Shown in pieces: positions 55,109-64,000 of a stretch of 64,000 nucleotides of DNA (within the stretch, counting starts at the first letter, position 1; the number at the start of each line of letters is the position of its first letter). The stretch lies in the NCBI GenBank assembly GCA_021018995.1, contig CM037593.1, forward strand, positions 41,305,810-41,369,809, given 5' to 3'. The notes below the pieces were generated by a model, which searched no databases, was not told where the DNA came from, and saw only the letters and a list, made by a program, of their open reading frames with translations. Position numbers and translations under genes: made by a program. The stretch is from Chloranthus sessilifolius. Its lineage: Eukaryota; Streptophyta; Magnoliopsida; Chloranthales; Chloranthaceae.

Positions 55109-55330
55109 GAGTGGAGTCTCCATGAGAGGGGTGGAGTCCCCGGGATCACGACCCTGTGTTCCTAACACGGGCTGCTCAGTTCTCTAATACAAGATGCCTT
55201 GCCATGAGATTCGATTCGATTCGAGGGTGCTAGTTGTAAGGGGAGTGGAGTCTCCATGAGAGGGGTAGAGTCCCCGGGGTCTTGACCCTGTGTTCCTAAT
55301 ATGGACTGCTCAGTTCCCTAATACGGGATA
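55109..55330 (+). repeat. Tandem duplication of 134 bp in Tek-C LTR
   Basis: Copies begin gagtggagtctccatgagag at 55109 and 55243 and share cccctgtgttcctaa-type and ctgctcagtt segments. Confidence 0.85.
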
Positions 55331-56227
55331 CTTACTCTAGAACCATGTGATGTGATATGTCTTGCTTCATGATACGTGATCCCTTTCGTTTCCAATTGTC
55401 TCCTGCCATATACATTCATGATTTGTTTCCACTCATTTGTTTAGCTTGCGTATGAACTTAAATCTATTCCCATATGCATTGTTTTAGCATGAATTATTAT
55501 TCAGCATGATTTGACTCGCTAAGTATAGAATCACATTTTGTTTTGAAGCATGCATTTGATATTGATTTATGCAAGTATGAAATTTAGTCTTTTCTAATTA
55601 TGCATTGAGAACATGAATTTGAGTAATCAAAGATTGCTTAGCAATGTATTTTCTCTATTGAGCTTCGATGAAGCTCACTCCCAACTATACGTCACAGTTG
55701 CAGGGGTTGAGCGTGAACCAGATTCGGAGCAAGAAGCGGACCGGACTATAACCCTGCTGAGGAGGAGGACCTTTCGGAGCATCATTTTCCCTAGAATTGG
55801 GGAATTCTATTTTGGGATTTTTTTTTTAGATTTTGATAAGAGAGAGAACGGTAAATGAAACACGTGTTGTAATTAAATACTACATGTTTTTGTTTGGGGC
55901 CCACTGTTTTAGATGGAGGTCAGCCTCCATCGGTGGAACTATAGATATGATGGGTTTTTTGGTGCATGTGATCGTTAGATAGTTTGTTTACGTTATCCTT
56001 GTGCTTCTATAGTAGTTCGATATTGTCTTTGGTTGTGCTTACTTTCCTTCCGCTGTGTGTGCTTACCATTACATGATGGCACAATCCTTCCAGTCATAGA
56101 TAAAAGGGAAGATCATGCTGTCAGGAAGTGGTGTTGTACATCGGTACCATAACGTCATTGTAATTTGGATCATGTGTGCGATCCGACGGCACGGATTTGT
56201 GGTAAGGAAAACCTGGGCTGTCACAGG

Positions 56228-56245
56228 TGGTATCAAAGCCCAAGC
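56228..56245 (+). other. Primer-binding site of Tek-C
   Basis: tggtatcaaagcccaagc, two bases from the LTR, against the initiator tRNA-Met site TGGTATCAGAGC. Confidence 0.9.
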
Positions 56246-56421
56246 TTTAGGTCCATTGGAGACCCAAAGACTAGACTGAATGCCTATGAGACTGGAGTCT
56301 TACATACAGAGCTATGATATACTAGGAACAACAATGTTAGAGTCTATAAATTTTAGGATTTGACTCCTAGAGTTGACTAGTATAAGTCAGATGCCATGAT
56401 TATGTAACATCGCAGGTTAGC

Positions 56422-57588
56422 ATGCCTCCAAGAAGAGGGAGATTGAGAAGATCAAATACCAGAGGCATGAACAACGAACAAGAATTTGTCACGGAGCCAA
56501 ACAACATTGCACTTGGTAACAATAATAATAACTTTGGAGTGGATAATAATCATACAAATGCTTCTGAAGCTCAGAGGAATACTGGGACCAGCTAGCAGTT
56601 ACTAGAGAATGTTGCAAATGCAGTGACCCTGCTTAAAAAAAAGTGTCATCCATCGAGGTTTTAAGAGTTTAGGAGGTTAAGACCTCCAAGCTTTTATGCG
56701 CAAGCTGACCCAATGGAAGCCGAAAAATGGCTGAACCAGGTGGAGAAAGTACTTCAGTGAGTCTGTTGTACGGAGGAAGAAAAGGTTAGTTGGGCCTCGT
56801 TCCAACTAGAAGGGGAAGCGAACCCATGGTGGAAGTCTGTAGAGAGAACGAGGGCACTGGGAATACCATGGACCTGGGCTGAATTTACTGATATGTTCTA
56901 TCAAAAGTACTTCCCTACAACAGAGAGACGACAAATGGAGATTCAATTTGCAAACCTGGTGCAAGGACAAATGAGTATTCAAGAATACGAGACCGAGTTT
57001 ACCCGCTTATCCCGATTTGCATCGGCCATTATTGCCACAGAATTAATGAAGGTGTAGAAGTTCGAGTATGGTCTCAAACAGGCCATCAAGGGATGGATAA
57101 CCCTATTTGAGGCAACCACGTATGAGAGAGTGGTAAGGTTAGCTATTATCACGGAACGGGACATAAAAGAAAAGTTATACCAACCAAGGGATGAACAAAC
57201 AAGGATCAGGAGAGCATAATATCAAACGTATAGTGCTGAGCAGGCCAGCAAGAGGCCAAACTACTTGATGCCACCACCAACACCACCTGTCCCAGTGGCA
57301 TCCACTAAGCCTTTTAACCCAACTAGTTTACCACCTCTACCTCCAAGGCCTCCGAGGCCTTTTACTATATCCGGTTTAACAACCTCCAACTTCACAAAAA
57401 CACCATCGACGACATCGCATGTAGCTTCTTCTGCACCATCTTTAACATGTGCTAAGTGTGGGAAGCCGCACAAGATAGAGGAGTGCCGAAAGAGCATCGG
57501 GGCTTGCTTTAAGTGCGGCCAACTGGGACACCACATTCAGGATTGTCCACAAATGAGGGGAGCTGCACCAAATGTGAGATCTACTTGA
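56422..57588 (+). pseudogene. Tek-C gag
   Basis: One uninterrupted + frame from MPPRRGRLRRSN to the stop at 57586. Gag core: FYAQADPMEAEKWLNQVEKV, WWKSVERTRALGIPWTWAEF, FYQKYFPTTERRQMEIQF, GQMSIQEYETEFTRLSRF. Pro-rich linker, then two zinc knuckles (CAKCGKPHKIEEC and CFKCGQLGHHIQDC, 57450-57546). Five in-frame stops (56593 TAG, 56662 TAA, 56758 TGA, 57055 TAG, 57217 TAA) all fit loss of C from CAG, CAA or CGA. No frameshift. Confidence 0.9.
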
Positions 57589-57764
57589 CCCACAATACAA
57601 GGACGGGCATATGCAGCCTCGGCACACAATGTGCAAGTCTACAATGACCTCATTCAAGGTACCAATTTCTTTGGACTGTCATGGTGATTACTCGTATTTT
57701 AGATGAAGTAGGTGCATAAATAGAAATTCTCTAAAATCACTATGCAGTATGTTATTACAAAATT

Positions 57765-58202
57765 ATGTATACTGTTTTCATGAATGTCATAAATTTAAGT
57801 TTCGTCTACCTGAGTAAGAGTTGCGATATATGCGGCCATCTAGCACATGTGTTAATAGACCCGGGGTTTAAACACTCATTTATTACACCAGCTATGGCAA
57901 GAGAAATCGAGTACACACCGGAACCGCTGGATTTTGTCTTAGCCGTTACTACGCCAATGGGCAGTTCTAAGTGTTCAGATACAGTGTGTCGATCGGTAAT
58001 TGTAGTTATGGAATACCGTCAAACTACGGATGATTTCATCTTGCTTGCAATGCAAGAATTTGACATCATCCTCGGCATGGATTGGCTGACTAAGCTACGA
58101 GACTGTCGAGAGAAATTGGTCACCCTTTATCCTAAAAAGGAGAAGCCATTTAAAGCCACCGGCATTAAACCCCTCGTAGTGCCCTTTGTGTCTGCAATTT
58201 GA
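57765..58202 (+). pseudogene. Tek-C protease
   Basis: HVLIDPGFKHSFITPAMA (57858-57910) is the protease active-site region; the DPG form is found in some plant chromoviruses. FDIILGMDWLTKLRDCREK, the conserved C-terminal part, follows. It is in the same frame as RT downstream, separated by a single TGA at 58200. The interval 57589-57764 between gag and this frame has frame changes. Confidence 0.82.
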
Positions 58203-59948
58203 GTCGAACAACTGATCAACAAGGGATGCATAGGATACCTTGCCTTTGTTCAAGGACACAAGGACGAGAAGGTGGAAATAGCCAATATCCCTATTGCATG
58301 TGAATTTGCTGACGTGTTTCTAGAGGAATTGCTTGGTTTACCGCCAGAAAGGGAGGTTGAGTTCACAATCGACTTAGCGCCTAGTACGGAGCCGATATCC
58401 AAGGCCCCATACCAAATGGCACCGGCCGAGCTAAAAGAGTTAAAGGAGCAGTTGCAAGAATTGTTGGATAAGGGATTCATCCGACCAAATGTGTCTCCAT
58501 GGGGAGCACCAATGTTGTTTGTTAGAAAGAAGGAAGGATCCTTGCGACTGTGCATAGACTACCGGCAATTAAATAAGATGACCATAAAGAACTAGTATCC
58601 GCTCCCTAGGATAGATGACCTCTTCGATCAGTTGCAAGGAGCAAAATTCTTCTCTAAAATTGACTTACGATCCGGTTACCACCAAATGAAAGTACGAGCT
58701 GAGGACATTCCCAAAACAGCCTTCCGCACAAGATACGGCCATTTCGAGTTCCTCGTGATGCCCTTTGGGCTAACCAATGCACCGACATCCCTCATGGACC
58801 TCATGAATCTGGTATTCAAGCCCCATCTGGACTAGTTCATGATTGTTTTTATTGATGACATACTCATTTATTCTAAGTCGAGAGAAGACCATGAACAACA
58901 CCTACGATTGGCACTGCAGACACTCCAAGATCATCAGTTATATGCCAAGGCCAAGAAATGTGAGTTCTGGTTAAAGCAAGTGAGCTTTCTAGGACACATC
59001 ATTTCTGAAGCAGGTGTAACAGTTGATCCTTCCAAGATTAAGGCCATAGTTAAATGGGAACAACCCAAGACTGTCACCGAAATCCGTAGCTTCCTCGGAC
59101 ACACTGGCTATTATCGCAAATTTGTAGAAGGATTCTCGAAGATTTTTAGACCACTCACACAACTTACCAGAAAGAATGCTAAATTTGAGTGGATCGACAA
59201 GTGCGAAGAGAGCTTCCGAGAGCTCAAGAAGCGATTAACCTCTGCACCAGTGCTGATCATACCGACAAGCACCAGGGGATTCGTGGTGTTTACCGATGCA
59301 TCTCATACAGGTCTGGGTTGCGTGCTGAATCAACATGAAAAAGTGGTAGCTTACAGGTCAAGGCAGTTAAAGGACAATGAGAAGAATTACCCTACGCACG
59401 ACTTGGAGCTCGCAGCAGTCATCTTTGCCTTGAAAATCTGGAGGCATTACCTCTACGGCGAGACATTTGAAATTTTTACCAACCACAAAATCCTCAAGTA
59501 CCTATTTACATAGAAAGACCTAAATTTGAGGCAGAGGAGATGGATAGAATTCTTGAAGGATTACGATTGCACCATCCAATATCATCCGGGGAAAGTGAAT
59601 GTCGTGGTTGATGCACTTAGCCGAAAATCATCGGCACAACTATCACAACTTGTGGCAAGAGTGCCTAGATGGAAACTCCTTGAGAACCTATCAATGGCTG
59701 ACACCCGATTTGAGATCGGAAGGAACGGGGCACTTTTAGCAAACATCAAGATCAAGTTGATCCTCTTCGAAAGGATCAGAGAAAATCAACACAAGGATCC
59801 GGAGTTTGACACCATCAAGCAACAGATACAGGCAGGAAACCAATCAGAATTCTTAGTCAAGAACGACGGTTCCCTATGGTGCAAGGGTCGCTTGTGTGTT
59901 TCAACCGATGTGGAGTTGACAATAGAGATACTAGAAGAAGCCCATTAA
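58203..59948 (+). pseudogene. Tek-C reverse transcriptase and RNase H
   Basis: Pol frame 0. [68 protein letters not shown] and the catalytic [13 protein letters not shown] (58840-58880), intact. RNase [50 protein letters not shown] (the usual FTDH Asp is Asn) and VVVDALSRK. Stops at 58594, 58836, 59514 and 59946; 58836 and 59514 fit CAG to TAG. Confidence 0.92.
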
Positions 59949-61262
59949 GTCCTCGTATGCTATCCACCCGGGCAACACCAAAATGTACCACGACTTAAAA
60001 AAAAATTCTAGAGGAAAGGGATGAAGTGAGATGTCACTGAATTTGTATCCAAGTGCCTTGTATGTCAGCAAATTAAAACAAACCATAGACATCCCGCTGG
60101 TCTACTTCAGCCACTACCAGTTCTCGAGTGCAAATGGGATAACATTTCAATGGATTTCATGCTTGGGCTGCCAAGGACATAGAAGGGGTACAACGCAATC
60201 TTGGTGATCGTTGACCGGCTAACTAAATCAGCTAACTTTTTACCGTATAACACAAGGTATACAGCTGATAAACTCACCGAGTTATAATTGAAAGAAATAG
60301 TTTGGCTGCACAGGATACCTTCCAGCATAGTGTCAAATCAGGACCCCCTTTATACATCAAACTTTTGGCAACGTTTCCAAGAAGAGATGGGTTCCAAATT
60401 GGAGTTCAGCTCGGCCTTCCACCCTCAAACAGACCGGTAAACGGAAAGAGTAAACCAAATTATTGAAGATATGCTCCGGGCCTACATGTTGGACTTTCAG
60501 GGATCTTAGGATACTCACTTACCCTTGGTCGAGTTTGCATACAACAGTTACCAATTGAGTATCAGCATGGCACCTTTTGAAGCATTATATGGTCACCGAT
60601 GTAGGTCACCACTCAACTAGGAGGACATCGGCGATCGTGTACTATTGGGCCTGCAACTCATCGAGAGCACAAATGAAACTGTTCGTCTTATTTGCAAACG
60701 AATGAAGGTAGCTCAAAGCCATCAAAAGAGCAATGCAAATCTTAAGAGAATGACTATGGACTTTCAGTGAACCATGTGCACAATGGTTATTATACGTTTC
60801 AATGCGACTCATAGAAGACTAACCATTATGTTTCCTTCCTAGGTGGGAGATCATGTGTTTGTCAAGATCTCACCGACCAAGGGCATTATGTGGTTTGGAA
60901 GACGAAAGAAGCTCAGCCCTCGATTCACTGGACCCTTTGAAGTGTTAGGTCAGGTTGGAGAAGTAGCCTACCATATCGCATTACCGCCACAGTTGTCAGG
61001 CGTCCATCCCGTCTTTCACGTATCAATGCTCAGGAAATATGTGAAGGATGAGACACACATCCTGGACCACCAGCCAATCGAGATTCAGGGTGACCTCACG
61101 TTGGTGGAGGAACCAATAAAGATATTGGACTGTAAAGAACAAGTTCTGTGGACCAAGAAAATTCTGCTGGTATTGGTCCAATGGCGAAATCACTGTCCTA
61201 CTGAGGCGACGTGGGAGCGAGAAGCGAAAATCCGAGATCAATATCCTAACCTATTTGTATAA
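59949..61262 (+). pseudogene. Tek-C integrase with chromodomain
   Basis: A short compensated frameshift (59949-60005, ending in an A-run) is followed by frame 0 again: [17 protein letters not shown] (zinc domain), [15 protein letters not shown] (first Asp), SNQDPLYTSNFWQRF (second Asp), FHPQT...ERVNQIIEDML (Glu) and VGDHVFVKISPTKG, then FHVSMLRKYVKDETHILDH. The C-terminal chromodomain is ILDCKEQVLWTKK, LVLVQWRNHCPTEATWERE, PNLF. The chromodomain targets integration to heterochromatin marks. Several TAG/TAA/TGA stops. A 75-bp extra segment lies at 60768-60842. Confidence 0.9.
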
Positions 61263-61631
61263 GGAAGTGCATGAACTTTTTGGAAACTATTGTAGTCTGT
61301 TGGAATTGACTCTAAATTTACAAGGACCTATAATATAAAATCTTGTAACTTTTCACATGCCTTGCTGGAGAGATTTGATCTAGGGAGAGACAAGATGTTA
61401 ATAGTAAATTGTAGGTAGCTGGTCGCGATCTATGTGAGTGAGACTAGGCATAGGCCACGATATGCATACATCACCACGTGTGGTGTTGTGATGCACAACT
61501 TAACATGATGATTAAGTAACGAAAGTGAAACAATAATCTGAGAATGTATGCAGGTACATGTACAATAGATGCATGCTGAGTGATCTGAGTTCCTAATGCT
61601 CCAACTCGGACTGCAACCACAAAGGTCTACC
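61263..61631 (+). other. Spacer between Tek-C pol and accessory gene promoter
   Basis: No coding or repeat feature recognised. Confidence 0.5.
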
Positions 61632-61949
61632 CACTCGAGCATCCACGTAATCTACGCTCAAGCGTACATTGAACATTGCTCGATCATACTCCAGATCTAT
61701 AAAAGGGGGGGGGGGGACCCAAAACCTCATTCCCGCAGCAGTTTAAACACTCCCTTCACTCATCTTTATCCTCTCCTCTCGTGCCAAAGCTCTAATCTCT
61801 TCGGGGTAACGCCTTTTCGTCATTTTTTGGCTGGATTGCTTTGGATTTCATCCCTAGACCTCATGCACTTACTTCTTTTACACGGTAAAACCCTTTAAAC
61901 TCTCTTCTAGTTTCAATTTTTGGGATTTTCTTGCATTTTCGTTTAAGCC
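61632..61949 (+). promoter_or_regulatory. Candidate promoter and 5' leader of Tek-C accessory gene
   Basis: CTCGAGC-type motifs (61634, about 61663, about 61678), then a clear TATA box TATAAAAG (61698-61705) followed by a G-run and a CT-rich leader. A possible leader intron has GT at about 61884. The ATG is at 61950, about 245 bp downstream of the TATA box. This internal promoter lies between pol and the 3' LTR. Confidence 0.6.
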
Positions 61950-63200
61950 ATGGCTTCCAAGAAGCTAATCGTGTCAAAACCCTCTAAATCCTTTGCCCTT
62001 ATGTCGAGTGGGCTTTCAGTCCCGACCTCTTCGTGGACAATGATACCACTGCATGGGCAATAAACTATATACGACAAGCAAAGATCGAGTTCTTGCTTCA
62101 ACCTTTCCACACGCACTATTATCAGGGACTGGTCCGATTATTTTACCAGAACATGAAAGTCGGTGTCGGTGACCACGTGGGGAAATTTACCACAAACAAT
62201 CGATGACCGGACCTTCCACTTCGATGTTCGGGACATCGCTGAAGCCCCAAACGGCCCCCTAGACTTTTGCCAAAGCATGGGCCTATACCAGCCACACCTC
62301 AACGACATACCCATTATCACCATTGCCATCGAGATAGCCGATGACGGTCTTATAGTCAATGGAGTCATCTGTAGAGCACTGTTGCCACCCGAAATGTGGC
62401 CCTTAGATGACATTTTTAAGAAGAATATTTATCCCCTTCAACATGAATAAGAAAGAAGAGGACCCCTGCTACAAGCCTTATACTCCGCTTACGATGACCG
62501 TTGGTTTAACGCACTGAAACTTATTTTTGGCAGCTTCATTTATGCCAACGAACACCTACTCCGCACATCCAAGAAGCCGATACCTTACATACCCTATGCT
62601 TGTCTCATCTCCCAAATATTGGAGAACCATGAAGACACAGAGAATGATGAACCTTACAAAATTCTGCCAAATGAGGAGAAGTGGACCGATAATGTCCGTC
62701 AATGGACTTTGCCTGACTGGAACCAAACCCTCAAAAGATTGCGCCTCAGCGCTAAGAACCGACTCTTTCGCCGCCTACAGCAGCCTGCACCACAAGCACC
62801 ACCCCCATCCAAAACCATAGGCGAGGGTAGCCAGCAGACCCCGATCCAACCCCCACAAGGACAATCTGGAGATGTCCTAACACTTTCAGAATTCACTCGG
62901 CAAATGGAAATCCTCTTGCACCTCCAGCTCTAGACCCACGCTCAGTTTTCCACCCTACATGAGGACAACTACATACTCCATTAGCGGCTTGACTACCACA
63001 AAGAAATCATCACTCGTATGTTGGAAAATGCCTATCCCACAACCTCTACATCATACTTAGCCCACGTGAGGCGATTTGTGTCAGAGTATACCTCAAGTTT
63101 CGCTCAAAAGGAAACCTCAACGGATGCTGGTCCCTCTACCGCAGAAGTGCGACGCCTTGGGAAACAACCAGCTGAAACCTCTGGTGAGCTTAAGAGTTAA
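61950..63200 (+). pseudogene. Tek-C accessory gene (putative plant transposon-protein domain)
   Basis: Starts MASKKLIVSKPSKS. It changes frame near 61995 to read AINYIRQAKIEFLLQPF and GLVRLFYQNMKVG, then returns near 62165 (ENHEDTEN.. and WTDNVRQWTLPDWNQ further on). The FYxNMKV, FDVRDIAEAPN and VNGVICRALLPPEMW blocks resemble the family annotated as putative plant transposon protein, common in plant retroelement-linked open frames. A Pro/Gln-rich hinge (62790-62860) and a helical C-terminal part follow, ending at 63200. Stops at 62448 (TAA) and at 62935 and about 62980 (TAG, fit CAG). Function unknown. Confidence 0.68.
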
Positions 63201-63649
63201 TTACGTACTTTCAACTTCATTACCTGCCACATTGATTTAATTTTAAATAAGCGTTACTATGATGTTGGTGAATACTGGTTAACAATAGCGTATATTTTAC
63301 TTTAAATCTCATGTTTGAAATCCCATGATCATGATAAAATAAAATTGATATCCATGTGTTGCACTTAGGCACATTTTGTATACCTTTGTAACGTTCTAGA
63401 CATATCACTCTACAAATCATACTCGAAACAATTAGAATTATTTACACACAATCTTAGACGTTTACCAGCATTATCACCATGTTAGCTCAGTAAGACTTAT
63501 AATACATGTTACACCTTAGCCGCATTTCGTATACCTTTACAATGAGTTGAAGCTCATCGCTCATGTCAAATTCTACATTTTTGTCACTAGGTTAGGAAGA
63601 GGTTACACTTACTGATTACTTTCCTCAAATTTTCAAGGATGAAAATTTT
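63201..63649 (+). other. Tek-C 3' non-coding region
   Basis: AT-rich, with two related segments (gcacttaggcacattttgtatacctttg and gccgcatttcgtatacctttac at about 63360 and 63520). No gene. Confidence 0.55.
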
Positions 63650-63662
63650 TATGAGGGGAGGA
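63650..63662 (+). other. Polypurine tract of Tek-C
   Basis: gaggggaggat directly before the TGTGGCACCCC start of the 3' LTR. Confidence 0.85.
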
Positions 63663-63743
63663 TGTGGCACCCCATAAATCCACGTGGGCCACTTGGCCTT
63701 GAGACCTTGTAGGAAACCCGAACCGTCTTGGGGATCCATAGGG
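63663..63743 (+). mobile_element. 3' LTR of Tek-C, first 81 bp
   Basis: Matches 53083-53163 (ccccataaatccacgtgggcc, ccgtcttggggatccatag) and then breaks where LTR-G begins. Confidence 0.92.
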
Positions 63744-64000
63744 TGTTAGTCACTAATTTATACCATTTTATACCCCTTTAAACCTAGCTTTTGTTAGTGC
63801 TTAGAGTAACTAATAATTGCTTTTAGTGTTGTTTTACAGTTAGGAAGAAATATACAGCAAATGCAGTTTTTCAGTTAAAAGTGCCAATAAGAGGAGTTTG
63901 GAATCAATCAAGAGCTGAGAGAGAAAGATGAAAGGAGTAGTGCTATGAACTGTTGCTGAACAACAACTACCACTGTGCTTGAGATGAAGCTATCAAAGAA
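63744..64000. mobile_element. LTR-G: start of another inserted element
   Basis: The Tek-C LTR stops and new sequence begins tgttagtcactaa..., a normal LTR-type TG start. It matches nothing else in the window and runs off the right edge. Orientation and family cannot be decided. Confidence 0.55.

Larger units (their letters stand above)
53083..56225 (+). mobile_element. 5' LTR of Tek-C
   Basis: 3143 bp with terminal TGTGACA...TGTCACA. It contains a CTCGAGC cluster (54185-54625), a 134-bp tandem duplication (55109-55330) and AT-rich tracts. Left flank gctga is the putative target duplication; the right partner is outside the window. Confidence 0.9.
53083..63743 (+). mobile_element. Tek-C: Tekay-like chromovirus with accessory gene
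   Basis: A long 5' LTR (53083-56225), a tRNA-Met-type primer site, gag with two zinc knuckles, a single-frame pol ending in a chromodomain (61262), a downstream sense accessory gene (61950-63200), a polypurine tract and the first 81 bp of the 3' LTR. The chromodomain and primer site place it among plant chromoviruses; the long LTR suggests the Tekay/Del group. Stops but few frameshifts. Confidence 0.9.

Noticed and set aside
56228-56245. tRNA-Met-like sequence as a tRNA gene
   Set aside because: Only the 3' acceptor complement is present next to an LTR; it is a primer-binding site.
57858-57880. Tek-C protease DPG motif as an inactivating mutation
   Set aside because: To my knowledge DPG in place of DSG occurs in some plant chromoviruses, so it is not evidence of loss.
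60767-60842. Functional intron in Tek-C integrase
   Set aside because: The only GT start would give a spliced product out of frame, and an intron in sense pol would be lost on retrotransposition.

Overview
The window is plant nuclear heterochromatin, almost certainly angiosperm. It is made almost entirely of LTR retrotransposons of the Ty3/gypsy superfamily (Tat, Athila and Tekay-like chromovirus lineages). The accessory genes carry plant-specific domains (plant mobile domain, a DUF7745-like domain and a putative plant transposon-protein domain). I see no ordinary host gene, tRNA, rRNA, CRISPR array or microbial feature. The species cannot be told from the sequence.

The layout is a nest of insertions. 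A + strand Tat fragment (Tat-F, 52718-53082) was hit by a minus-strand Athila element (Ath-D, 48004-52717, 5' half only). Ath-D was interrupted in its reverse transcriptase by a minus-strand Tat element (Tat-1, 1519-5942 plus 38471-48003). Tat-1 was interrupted near its RNase H/integrase junction by a second Tat element (Tat-2, 5945-38470). Tat-2 was interrupted in its Gag zinc knuckle by a + strand Athila element (Ath-B, 21934-33072, target duplication GGTGA). Another minus-strand Athila element (Ath-E, LTR 38-1518) sits in the 3' LTR of Tat-1 and runs off the left edge. A + strand chromovirus (Tek-C, 53083-63743) also landed in Tat-F, and its 3' LTR is broken by the start of a further LTR (LTR-G, 63744-64000).

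Each element has recognisable LTRs, primer-binding sites, polypurine tracts, TATA boxes and gag/pol domains. All are inactive. Tek-C and the Tat-1 integrase are nearly frame-intact and broken mainly by stop codons explained by C-to-T change (CAG to TAG, CAA to TAA, CGA to TGA, TGG to TGA). Both Tat reverse transcriptases have lost the YxDD motif (YVND and YIGD). Ath-B is broken mostly by short indels at CAG/CTG-like sites, which may be consensus errors.

The most interesting content is accessory. (1) Tat-2 carries about 6 kb absent from Tat-1, holding two genes antisense to the element: a plant-mobile-domain gene with about six GT-AG introns (9923-12292) and a DUF7745-like gene (13004-14484). 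(2) About 25 copies of a palindromic dyad lie in the LTR U3, the leader and upstream of the antisense genes. The dyad differs between Tat-1 and Tat-2 by paired, compensatory changes, so its symmetry appears to be maintained. (3) Tek-C carries a sense accessory gene downstream of pol with its own TATA box and CTCGAG-type motifs shared with its LTR. Together these suggest that accessory genes in these elements travel with their own promoters, tied to the element by shared palindromic sites.
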